Source of the DNA: Gudongella sp034006985
GTDB lineage: Bacteria > Bacillota > Clostridia > Tissierellales > Tissierellaceae
Reading direction: 5' to 3'
DNA: 64,000 bases
NCBI GenBank assembly: GCA_034006985.1
Contig: JAVERT010000006.1
Span: forward strand, 1 to 64,000
Positions within the stretch are counted from its first letter, which is position 1; every line of letters begins with the position of its first letter. Made by a program: the position numbers and the translations under genes. Under the pieces are notes generated by a model that did not search any database, was not told the DNA's origin, and was given only the letters and a program-made list of their open reading frames with translations. Below are positions 44,786-52,762 of the stretch, piece by piece.

Positions 44786-45418
44786 TTAATATATGTTTTC
44801 AAATGTCTCTTTAATTATCGAATTTTCAGCATGGCCAGGTAACATTTTTACCAAAACACTATCTGATCCAATATAGACTGATGTTGGATAACCTCTAACA
44901 CCGTATGCTTTAGCAATTGTAGCATCTTCATCTAAAAGCACTTCAATATTGTCATAGTCTAATCCTTCAAACCATGTGATAAATTCATCTTTTTCCATTT
45001 CACCATTGTATCCTGGTGAGACGATGGTAATTACTTTAAAATCTGTTACATCTGCTGATAGTGAATTAAGTTCATCCATTCCAGCTAAACAAATAGGACA
45101 CCATGAAGCCCAGAATTTCACATAAACAGGTTTGCCTTTAAGTTGTTCAAGTGATACTTTTTCCCCAGCTATATTAACTAGTTCAAAGTCTTCTGCCATA
45201 GAACCTTCATTTGACATTGTTTCTTTATCCATACTATCTGTAGCCACTTCATCTTCAACCATTGCATCTTCAGTCATATCATCTGTTGTCATATCTCCAG
45301 GTTCAGTCATTGTAGTATCTTCAGACATTGACTCTGGTGATTGTGCAAGGTTCATCACTAAAAAAACAGTTGCGACTAGTGCTAATATACCAATTATTAT
45401 GATTATATTCCTTTTCAT
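44786..45418 (-). CDS. TlpA/ResA-like thioredoxin with Met/Asp-rich linker
   Basis: A 210-residue membrane-anchored protein: N-terminal helix (about 3-26), then an unusual linker of about 50 residues rich in Met, Asp, Glu and Thr with about eight methionines, then a thioredoxin fold with the active site WCPIC (Cys about 107 and 110). The later cis-Pro motif GYPTSVYIG is intact. It should reduce MsrAB outside the membrane, being itself recharged by CcdA. GAGGT is nine bases before ATG 45418; ATG 45424 is also possible but too close. Confidence 0.9.
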   Translation of the reverse strand: MKRNIIIIIGILALVATVFLVMNLAQSPESMSEDTTMTEPGDMTTDDMTEDAMVEDEVATDSMDKETMSNEGSMAEDFELVNIAGEKVSLEQLKGKPVYVKFWASWCPICLAGMDELNSLSADVTDFKVITIVSPGYNGEMEKDEFITWFEGLDYDNIEVLLDEDATIAKAYGVRGYPTSVYIGSDSVLVKMLPGHAENSIIKETFENIY

Positions 45419-45435
45419 ACCCATTTACCTCACTT

Positions 45436-46122
45436 TCAAATTAATCTTTCAAACCATACTGTTACGACGTTCAATTTTTGTGTCATTAATAAAAGTCCCA
45501 TTAGAACTATTAATGCTCCACCAATTTTTTTAATTTTGCCTAAATATTTTTCTAAATTCTCAAAATATCTAAGCAATACTGAGGAAAGTAATGCTAATAT
45601 GATAAATGGTACAGCTAATCCCATGGAATATAAAAACATGAGCCATCCACCATATACTGCTTGACCACCACCGGCTGCAACGACTAGAACTGCTCCTAGT
45701 ACAGGACCGACACAAGGAGTCCAAGCAAAGCTAAATGTTAGACCAAGCAAGTAAGCGCTTAGGAATTTATTTTTTCCTCTGGGCTTAACTTTAAGAGTTC
45801 TATATTTTTCTAAAAACTTAAATCGAAGCAGTTCCATTTGATGGAGTCCCATTAGTACAACCAAAGCACCTCCGATAATATAGAAACTGTCAAGTTTAAT
45901 TAGATTTCCAACAGCTCCAAAGCCAAACCCAAGAGTTACAAAGGTTGTTGAAAGGCCCCCTACAAAAAGTAATGTTTTTATGATTGGTTTTAAAGAAAAC
46001 TTGTTATTTTCCGCATCTTCTGTCAATACGCCAATGTAAACCGGAATTAGTGGGAAAGTACAGGGTGCAAAGAATGAAAAGAATCCTGCGATAAAAACAG
46101 TGCTCATAAATAATGTCATCAT
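45436..46122 (-). CDS. ccdA: CcdA/DsbD-type electron-transfer membrane protein
   Basis: A 228-residue protein with six predicted helices and the two conserved cysteines in APCTFPLIP and TPCVGPVLG, which carry electrons across the membrane. GGAGG precedes ATG 46122. It is the first gene of the operon and supplies reducing power from cytoplasmic thioredoxin to the exported thioredoxin-like protein and MsrAB. Confidence 0.92.
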   Translation of the reverse strand: MMTLFMSTVFIAGFFSFFAPCTFPLIPVYIGVLTEDAENNKFSLKPIIKTLLFVGGLSTTFVTLGFGFGAVGNLIKLDSFYIIGGALVVLMGLHQMELLRFKFLEKYRTLKVKPRGKNKFLSAYLLGLTFSFAWTPCVGPVLGAVLVVAAGGGQAVYGGWLMFLYSMGLAVPFIILALLSSVLLRYFENLEKYLGKIKKIGGALIVLMGLLLMTQKLNVVTVWFERLI

Positions 46123-46149
46123 TTAACCTCCTTTCGTGTCTATAGTCTT

Positions 46150-46188
46150 ATTATAGGATGGTTTAAAGTTAATTGATATAGATTATCA
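46150..46188 (-). promoter_or_regulatory. Promoter with Fur-like box upstream of ccdA
   Basis: Written on the plus strand, 46174-46188 is TGATATAGATTATCA, which matches the 7-1-7 Fur box TGATAAT-n-ATTATCA at 12 of 14 positions; the right half is perfect. A TATAAT for the minus strand is at 46150-46155, so the box covers the -35 region. Repression by Fur with iron (or a related PerR-type regulator) would fit an oxidative-repair operon. The family member cannot be told from sequence. Confidence 0.6.
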
Positions 46189-46193
46189 TTAGG

Positions 46194-46533
46194 AAAATCT
46201 TTGTTCTTATACGATGAGATCTGAAAGAATATAAAAATATTGCAGTTCATACCTAAACTAAATCATTATTAGTTGAGGTTTATTATATATTTTGGGATAT
46301 TTTCTTTTACTTTTAGATATTGAAGGGCATTGAGCGGAAATAGATGAACTGAAGCCAATAAAAGATGGTTATAATAAGATTGTATGTGTGTTAATCATAA
46401 ATTGACATCATTACTTATCATGGATAAAATGAAAGTACCAAAGTATCAAGATGTATTACAAGGAGAAGCTAATTTTTAGTATATGGGTAATATTAATTAT
46501 TAATTTTAATTTAAAAAACAGGAGGATTAAGCT
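46194..46533. other. Non-coding stretch
   Basis: About 340 bases between divergent units. A short frame ending KVPKYQDVLQGEANF before 46480 may be a relic but matched nothing. Confidence 0.4.
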
Positions 46534-47022
46534 ATGAAAATACTAATTCGAGGAGCAGAATTAACGGACCTTACGAGAGTGATTGAAATTGAAAGAATAT
46601 GTTTTCCAGAAGCCGAGGCGGCATCGGAAGATTCATTAGAAAAGCGGATTCGTATCTTTAAGGGAAGCTTTTATGTGGCAGTAGTGGAAGGGGAAATTGT
46701 TGGGTTTATCAATGGGGGAGTGACTAATGAGCGGGTTATCCATGATGAGATGTTTAGTAATCCAGAGCTTCATAATCCAGAAGGAGAATATCAATCCATC
46801 TTTGGACTAGATGTAGTTCCCCAATATCAGCATCAAGGGATTGCTGCAAAGTTAATGGAACATATGATAACTATGGCTAGAAATTCTGGACGAAAAGGAC
46901 TGATTCTGACTTGTAAGGAACATTTATTGGATTACTATTCCAGATTTGGGTTTGGAAATATGGGTTTATCAGAATCCAGCCACGGTGGTGCAGTATGGTT
47001 TGATATGCTTCTGGAATTTTAA
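46534..47022 (+). CDS. GNAT N-acetyltransferase
   Basis: A 162-residue GNAT protein of the serotonin/arylalkylamine-acetyltransferase-like type. IRGAELTDLTRVIEIERICF opens the fold, the acetyl-CoA loop is QYQHQGIAAKLM near residue 97, and YYSRFGF is the conserved late motif. AGGAGG precedes the ATG. Substrate unknown. No operon partners. Confidence 0.82.
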   Translation: MKILIRGAELTDLTRVIEIERICFPEAEAASEDSLEKRIRIFKGSFYVAVVEGEIVGFINGGVTNERVIHDEMFSNPELHNPEGEYQSIFGLDVVPQYQHQGIAAKLMEHMITMARNSGRKGLILTCKEHLLDYYSRFGFGNMGLSESSHGGAVWFDMLLEF

Positions 47023-47224
47023 TTTGTAACATACTACATTTAAGAGAATAGTGTTGATACAAAAGAGTATTATATAGAAACCTCAGATTTAAGCAGTTTA
47101 ATGACTATTTTGTATTTATAGAAGAGGGACATAATTATAAGAATAATGTTCTGAAAAAGTATTTCTATACTCCAATAGCTGCTCTATTAAATACAAAATA
47201 AGAATTATAAAGGTGGTATGAGTT

Positions 47225-47737
47225 ATGGATAGTAACATTACTAATAGAGATGAAATCATTAAAATTATTTTGGATAGCACGAGCATAGATTTAAAAGATA
47301 AGGAAATATTAAGTCTATTAAGATCAAATCAGATTACTGAAAATATTAATAGTTCTCATGAGAATAGTCTTTCAAAGGGAGACATCATGTCTGACCGGTT
47401 AGCGGCATATGCTGGGAGTTGGAAGTTTATTATTACTTTTATGCTTGTTTTGGTTACTTGGATTATTATAAATATAATTATGCTTGGAAAATCTTTTGAT
47501 CCTTATCCCTTTATTTTATTGAATCTTGTATTATCATGTACTGCTGCTATACAAGCTCCAATTTTGATGATGAGTCAAAATAGGCAAGAATCTAAAGATA
47601 GGATTAGATCTGAGAATGATTATATAGTCAATCTAAAGGCAGAAGTTTTGGCAGAAGATTTATACAAAAAAATAAATGAATTGATTGCGAACCAAGAAAT
47701 GATCTTAAAAAAGATAGATAATATAGATAATAAGTGA
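47225..47737 (+). CDS. DUF1003 membrane protein
   Basis: A 170-residue protein with two transmembrane helices. The DUF1003 core is SDRLAAYAGSWKFIITFM, then FDPYPFILLNLVLSC and QAPILMMSQNRQESKDR. The N-terminal 50 residues are hydrophilic. The role of the family is not known. The small gene at 47784 follows 46 bases later. Confidence 0.85.
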   Translation: MDSNITNRDEIIKIILDSTSIDLKDKEILSLLRSNQITENINSSHENSLSKGDIMSDRLAAYAGSWKFIITFMLVLVTWIIINIIMLGKSFDPYPFILLNLVLSCTAAIQAPILMMSQNRQESKDRIRSENDYIVNLKAEVLAEDLYKKINELIANQEMILKKIDNIDNK

Positions 47738-47783
47738 TTTATTAACCAGAAGATAGGGTGAAGAGGATAAGGGGAGTTTATAA

Positions 47784-47942
47784 ATGTCTGGTACAAGCAT
47801 TGAACAAATGAAAAAGTTAATAGAAAATAAAAAGAAAAAGGGTTTACAAAAAGACGCAGTTGGCAATACAATAAATAAAGCAAATTCAGGTCCTACTAAG
47901 GGATTTAAAAGCACAAAGAGAGCTGGGTCATTAAATAAATAG
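47784..47942 (+). CDS. Small basic protein, paralogue A (52 residues)
   Basis: AGGGGAG precedes the ATG. The 52-residue product starts MSGTSIEQMKKLIENKKKKG and ends KRAGSLNK; it is Lys-rich and probably soluble. A second gene at 51111 encodes a product differing at only about ten positions, and the two genes share their terminator layout. Conservation at the protein level with RBS, stop and terminator shows it is a real gene although short. Function unknown; a nucleic-acid or ribosome association would fit the charge. Confidence 0.8.
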   Translation: MSGTSIEQMKKLIENKKKKGLQKDAVGNTINKANSGPTKGFKSTKRAGSLNK

Positions 47943-47953
47943 AAATTATTAAT

Positions 47954-47990
47954 AAAAAGCCCTTCAGATTATAAATTTGAAGGGCTTTTT
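47954..47990 (+). terminator. Terminator of paralogue A
   Basis: AAAAAGCCCTTCA (47954-47966) pairs with TGAAGGGCTTTTT (47978-47990). The matching hairpin after paralogue B has an A-T pair where this has C-G. Confidence 0.9.
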
Positions 47991-48140
47991 ATTTTAGAGG
48001 CGACTGTGCTATTTTGTTAGATATTTCTGAGCTTTCTTAAAAATCTACTATTATAAGGAGGTTCTAAAGCAATAAGATGATCATAATGTAACCATATGGA
48101 AAAAAATGGTGACAGGTATATTACTTATAGGCTTGATCAA

Positions 48141-49889
48141 TTAGAATAATTTAATTGTTGATTCCAATTCTTCAGCTATTATTTTAGCTAGTTCGAAATT
48201 ATTATCTTTTAAAGCTAAATCTATTTTAATTTCAATTTCTTTCTTTTTTTGTTCAATTTCTAAATAGTTTTTATCAAAATGATTTTTATAAATCATTTGT
48301 TTAAATTTTTTCATATTCATTTTTCTAATTGTTTTATCCTCAATTAATAAAACATAATCCATACAATTAACTATTGAATAGAAATCGTGCGAGACCATTA
48401 GAATAGCACCATTATAGTTTTCAATAGCTTTCTCCAAAGCTATTTGTGAGTAAGTATCTAAATGGCTTGTTGGTTCATCAAGAAGTAACATATCTGAGTT
48501 ATTATATGAGAATTTAGCTAATTGAAGAATGTTCTTCTCTCCACCAGATAAGGACCCTATTTTTTGATTAACTATATTTTCATCAAAACCATAGTTGATA
48601 ACACAAGATTTAATCTCATCATAAGTTTTAAAACCAGCATCAAAGAATTCTTCATTTACTGTGTTAGATTCATTTAATGTTTCACCCTTGATTTGAGATA
48701 AATAAGCTACCTTTGTTTCTTCCCTAAACTTAATAGAGGGATGGTTGTTTTTAGCAATTTCTAGGAGTAAAGTTGTTTTCCCAGTTCCATTTGGACCAAT
48801 TATAACAACTTTATCAGTAGACTTAATTTCAAAGTTAATATTCTCTAGGAGAATATCTTCAAAGCTAATGCTGAAATCACTAACTTTTAAAACAGTAGAT
48901 TCTTCATTTTTATAATCTACATCATTGCTAGGGAAAACCATATTTGGTTGATTTATATTTACAAAAGGTGCTTTTATTCTTCTAGCTAACAATCTTTCTT
49001 GTATTTTAACTCGAGAATTTACATGTTGTCCTATAGAGGCCTCAGCATTAATTGCAGCAGCATCTCTGAATCTATCGATTATGAGTTCATTTCTTTTAAT
49101 CTCCTCGGTATCAGCATGTGCTAGTTCTTGTATTTCTATTTTACTTTGAAGTAGCGAAAAATTATAGTCAATATATTTTCCATTAAATTCTTGAAGTTCC
49201 ATATTTTCAAGATGGATAATTTTATCAAAGCAATGATTCAACAAATATCTATTATGTGTAACGATTATCAATGTTCCCTTGTAGGAGTTAATTAGTTTTT
49301 TAAGTGAATTAAGATTCTCAAAATCTAAAAAGACATCAGGTTCATCCATAATCATCAAGTCAGGAAGAGTTAACATTACTTTAATAACTTGTATAAGCTT
49401 GAATTCGCCCCCACTAACCATAGATATCATTAAATCTTTACAATGCATTAAGTTTGATAAATTTAACTTTTTATTAATAATGCTTTCAAAATTATTTCCG
49501 CCAAGAGCCTCAAATGCATCAGAAGCTTTTTGGTATTTTTCTAGTAATAATTCAATACTTGAAGAAGTTGCCATTTCTTCACTAATTTTATTTAGTTCGT
49601 TTTGTAAATTAGTAAAATCTTCTGCTATATATTCAAAAACTGTTAATTCGTTATTTTTATCAACCTCATAGAATTGTCTTACATAACCAATTGTGCAATC
49701 AGGTTCTATCTCTAAGTTACCATCAAACATATACTTTTCTGGATCCATAATTAAATCTATCAAGGTACTCTTTCCACTGCCACTGACTCCTATAAAAGCG
49801 CAGTGCTGACCATCTTCTATTGTAAATGAAATTTTATTATATAAATCCTTTTGTGGGAAGGAATAGGATATGTTATCAACTTTTATCAT
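48141..49889 (-). CDS. ABC-F family ATPase
   Basis: A 582-residue protein with two ABC domains and no membrane segments. Walker A motifs are GVSGSGKST (34-42) and GPNGTGKTT. The signatures are MVSGGEF and LSGGEKN, and Walker B motifs MIMDEPDVF and LLLDEPTSHLD. A linker with charged helices lies between the domains. ABC-F proteins act on ribosomes, in translation rescue or antibiotic protection; residue-level class cannot be assigned. An AAAGGTGAT site precedes the ATG, with about 280 bases of leader that may hold an attenuator, not resolved here. Confidence 0.88.
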   Translation of the reverse strand: MIKVDNISYSFPQKDLYNKISFTIEDGQHCAFIGVSGSGKSTLIDLIMDPEKYMFDGNLEIEPDCTIGYVRQFYEVDKNNELTVFEYIAEDFTNLQNELNKISEEMATSSSIELLLEKYQKASDAFEALGGNNFESIINKKLNLSNLMHCKDLMISMVSGGEFKLIQVIKVMLTLPDLMIMDEPDVFLDFENLNSLKKLINSYKGTLIIVTHNRYLLNHCFDKIIHLENMELQEFNGKYIDYNFSLLQSKIEIQELAHADTEEIKRNELIIDRFRDAAAINAEASIGQHVNSRVKIQERLLARRIKAPFVNINQPNMVFPSNDVDYKNEESTVLKVSDFSISFEDILLENINFEIKSTDKVVIIGPNGTGKTTLLLEIAKNNHPSIKFREETKVAYLSQIKGETLNESNTVNEEFFDAGFKTYDEIKSCVINYGFDENIVNQKIGSLSGGEKNILQLAKFSYNNSDMLLLDEPTSHLDTYSQIALEKAIENYNGAILMVSHDFYSIVNCMDYVLLIEDKTIRKMNMKKFKQMIYKNHFDKNYLEIEQKKKEIEIKIDLALKDNNFELAKIIAEELESTIKLF

Positions 49890-50174
49890 TTTATCACCTT
49901 TCTTAATTGCAGGAAATGAACTGTTTTCTAATTAGTTTATTATATCAGATTTAGATTTTTTATGCTTAGTTTGTTTGGCATATACAATTTGTTGCCTATG
50001 TCACTTCTTTTAGACTATCTTGCTAGGCTTTCTTTAAATTAATTAATTTTTAATCAATAATTAGGGTTTCAGGTCTAAAAAGAGTGTAATATTAGAAAAT
50101 ATAATATATAATTAAGTGCGTGTTGAAAAGACCATGAAAGATGAGTTTGATATTATTATAGATGGAGGAAAATG
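49890..50174. other. Divergent intergenic region
   Basis: Holds the promoters of the ABC-F gene (minus) and the DUF89 gene (plus). A TATAAT-like box for the minus strand lies near 49940. No clear attenuator hairpin was identified. Confidence 0.4.
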
Positions 50175-51020
50175 ATGAAACTATTTTTAGAGTGCCTACC
50201 TTGCATGCTTCGTCAAACACTGGAGGCATCATATATGGCAACAGATGATGAAGCAATTCACGAGAGTATTATGGATGAAGCCTTGGAAAAGATTTCTGAA
50301 TACAGAAAGTATAATTGTGCACCGGAGCTATGTGAGGCCATGCATTCAATTGTTAAAAGGCATAGTGGAATTAGTGATCCATATGCTAAAATAAAAATTC
50401 GAGATATTTCTGAAGCACTTAAACTTGAACCTGTAATTAGAAATTTTGCTGAGGATAATAATGATTTGCTTTTAAAAGCATTGAAAATCGCTGCAACAGG
50501 TAATGTTATGGATTCAGCATTATACAAGAACCTTGATATTGAATCATGTTTAATAGAAGAATTGGAGAAGCCATTTGCTATTTGTGATAAAAATGAATTT
50601 AAAAAAGACCTTTGTAAAGCTAAAACAATCTTAATCATAGGCGATAATGCTGGAGAAGTAGTTTTTGATAAAATTTTAGCTGAGTACCTTTCACATGATC
50701 ATAAAGTTATTTATTCGGTGAGAGATAAGCCTATTATTAATGATGCTACAATTGAAGATGCACTTAAAACTGGTATAGTAGATTATTCAGAGATAATTTC
50801 AACTGGATGTGGAATGCCCGGTGCAGTTATTGAATCATGTAGTATAGAATTTCAAGAAATATTTAATAGTGCAGATATTATTATTAGCAAAGGCCAGGGA
50901 AATTTTGAGGCTTTATCAGATACAAAAAGGAGTATATATTTTTTGCTTAAGGCTAAATGTAATAGAATTGCAAAGGTATTAGGCGTTGAGATAAATGAAT
51001 ATGCTTTTAAAAGAAATTAA
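50175..51020 (+). CDS. DUF89/ARMT1-like protein
   Basis: A 281-residue protein. The N-terminal Cys pair CLPCMLRQTLE, the mid motif ILIIGDNAGEVVFDK (nucleotide- or metal-binding Asp), YSVRDKPIINDAT and SKGQGNFEAL are those of the DUF89 metal-dependent phosphatases thought to remove damaged sugar phosphates. ATG 50175 is preferred to 50172 for its distance to GGAGGA. Substrate unknown. Confidence 0.86.
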   Translation: MKLFLECLPCMLRQTLEASYMATDDEAIHESIMDEALEKISEYRKYNCAPELCEAMHSIVKRHSGISDPYAKIKIRDISEALKLEPVIRNFAEDNNDLLLKALKIAATGNVMDSALYKNLDIESCLIEELEKPFAICDKNEFKKDLCKAKTILIIGDNAGEVVFDKILAEYLSHDHKVIYSVRDKPIINDATIEDALKTGIVDYSEIISTGCGMPGAVIESCSIEFQEIFNSADIIISKGQGNFEALSDTKRSIYFLLKAKCNRIAKVLGVEINEYAFKRN

Positions 51021-51110
51021 TATTGTTTTTATTGTATATAAATAGAATAATTTATAAATAATTATTAGAAATCTGATATAATAAATATAGCAAAAAAGGA
51101 GAGATTATAA

Positions 51111-51269
51111 ATGTCTGATACAAGTATTGAGCAAATGAAAAAGATAATAGAAAACAAAAAGAAAAAAGGATTACAAAAAGACGCAGTTGGTAGTATAACA
51201 AACAAAGTAAATTCAGGCCCTACCAAGGGTTTTAAAAGCAATAAAAGAGCTGGATCACTAAACAAATAG
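51111..51269 (+). CDS. Small basic protein, paralogue B (52 residues)
   Basis: AAGGAGAG precedes the ATG. The product starts MSDTSIEQMKKIIENKKKKG and ends KRAGSLNK, like paralogue A (47784). The two also share the following hairpin layout. The genes are 3.2 kb apart and flank the ABC-F and DUF89 genes, so the second arose by duplication of the small unit alone. Confidence 0.8.
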   Translation: MSDTSIEQMKKIIENKKKKGLQKDAVGSITNKVNSGPTKGFKSNKRAGSLNK

Positions 51270-51280
51270 AAATTATTAAT

Positions 51281-51315
51281 AAAAAGCCATTCAGATTATG
51301 TTTGAATGGCTTTTT
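51281..51315 (+). terminator. Terminator of paralogue B
   Basis: AAAAAGCCATTCA (51281-51293) pairs with TGAATGGCTTTTT (51303-51315). Compared with paralogue A, both arms changed together at one pair. Confidence 0.9.
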
Positions 51316-51531
51316 ATTGTAAGAGTGGCATGTGGTTTGGTAGAGATTTCATTATTTTTGTTAAAAAAGGTAGTTAAACTTGGTGAATCTAAAGTAAAAT
51401 TGATTATATAAAACTAAATATGATACAATTGATATAGTATTATCAATGATCAACCTTTCTATTAAGATTTTTGATGGGGAGATGTTGTTTTAGTTTATTT
51501 ACAATTCAATATAGTAGAGAGGGGTAGTTTG

Positions 51532-51918
51532 ATGATTAAGGCATATTTGTTAGGAATTTCAACTTTATATGAGGGAGAAAGTATAGAGGTTAGGTATCGA
51601 GTTTTTGATGGTGAGGAGTTAATTATTAAAAAAAACCTAATGCTTGGATATAAAAAACCTGCATTTGTAGGTCATATTGCAATGCGAAAACTTTTAAAGG
51701 AACTAGAAAGATATGCAGATAGGAAGATCGTTATTTATATCAATGATGGAGCTTTATTTGAGACTATAAATGGTACATCTGGAACTAAAAAAGTAGAAAT
51801 ATTGGAAAGAGCTAAAGAGACTAGAAAAGATTTGAAAAAATTTACAGACCTTGAGATAATTAATATCGATGGAAAACATGAAATGATTCAAGAGTGGATT
51901 GAAATATTAAAACCTTAA
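51532..51918 (+). CDS. Conserved hypothetical protein
   Basis: A 128-residue protein with alternating strands and helices (IKAYLLGISTLYEG, VRYRVFDGEEL, AMRKLLKELERYAD, KIVIYINDGALFE). The order recalls an RNase H-like fold, but catalytic acids cannot be placed, so no activity is claimed. ATG 51532 has AGAGGGG upstream. The next gene is 14 bases away and is probably co-transcribed. Confidence 0.6.
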   Translation: MIKAYLLGISTLYEGESIEVRYRVFDGEELIIKKNLMLGYKKPAFVGHIAMRKLLKELERYADRKIVIYINDGALFETINGTSGTKKVEILERAKETRKDLKKFTDLEIINIDGKHEMIQEWIEILKP

Positions 51919-51932
51919 GTTAGGATGGTATT

Positions 51933-52586
51933 ATGAGAGTTGAATTTGAAGATCTTGTAGTGGAATACGATGTTCAATATGGGAAAGGCAAAAAAATAGT
52001 ACTTAGTATGGATTCGATAGGTTTTGTTTCTGTTAAGGCGCCAAATAACACTAGTGAAATAACAATAGTGGATGTTATAAAACAGCATGCAAAGGTGATT
52101 AAGCAAAGACAGGAAAATATATCTAAATCAAAGGATAGATTTAGAGAAAAGTCATATGGTGGGGAAGGAAAATTCCTACATTTAGGCAAAGAGTTCTTTC
52201 TTGATGAATTGATTGATACTAAGGAATTATCTGAAGATGAATTGAGAATAAATCTTAAAAAGTTCTATATATTAAGCTGCAAGAAGATTGTAAATCAGAG
52301 AATAAAAGTATATCAAGAGCAGCTTAGAGTAAAACCAAAGAGCATCGAAGTGGATGAATCTAATACCAAATGGGGAGCTTGTACATCAAGTAAGAAGATT
52401 ACCTTCAATTATAGATTAGCGATGGCTCCAATTGAATCCATCGACTATGTGGTGGTTCATGAGCTTTGCCATCTTCTGCATATGAACCACGATAGATCAT
52501 TTTGGAGAAAAATAGGTAGTATATTGCCAGATTATAAGAAAAGAGAAGAGTATTTGAAAAAATACGGACCATTTATGACATTGTAA
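51933..52586 (+). CDS. YgjP/DUF45-type zinc metallopeptidase
   Basis: A 217-residue protein with the zinc motif HELCHLLHMNH: His176, Glu177, His180, and a third ligand His186. The preceding segment KWGACTSSKKITFNYRL is the standard YgjP/SprT-like lead-in, and FWRKIGSILPDYK the tail. It is predicted soluble. Such proteins are thought to process proteins, possibly DNA-linked or HsdR-associated; the target is unknown. Confidence 0.88.
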   Translation: MRVEFEDLVVEYDVQYGKGKKIVLSMDSIGFVSVKAPNNTSEITIVDVIKQHAKVIKQRQENISKSKDRFREKSYGGEGKFLHLGKEFFLDELIDTKELSEDELRINLKKFYILSCKKIVNQRIKVYQEQLRVKPKSIEVDESNTKWGACTSSKKITFNYRLAMAPIESIDYVVVHELCHLLHMNHDRSFWRKIGSILPDYKKREEYLKKYGPFMTL

Positions 52587-52616
52587 AAGCACTGGATAAA
52601 AACGCCAGTGCCTTTT
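52585..52616 (+). terminator. Terminator after the YgjP-like gene
   Basis: GCACTGG (52589-52595) pairs with CCAGTGC (52605-52611), with an A run before and a T run after. Confidence 0.75.
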
Positions 52617-52762
52617 ATATTATAGCCATCTAAGTATTTAAATGAAAGTTATGATGATGTAATAAGTATTTTTATCGCAAACTATCTAAATGGTATATTT
52701 GTGTTTTTTATTGTACTAGAGTACAATGTAATCAATAAAACTCAGACAAAGGAGTGGTGGCA

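Noticed and set aside
46174..46188. PerR box rather than Fur box
   Set aside because: The match to TTATAAT-n-ATTATAA is weaker than to the Fur form, though a PerR-like protein cannot be excluded.
48141..49889. ABC-F protein as the missing ATPase of the 32402-41153 importer
   Set aside because: ABC-F proteins are soluble twin-domain ATPases acting on ribosomes, are on the other strand and are 7 kb away.
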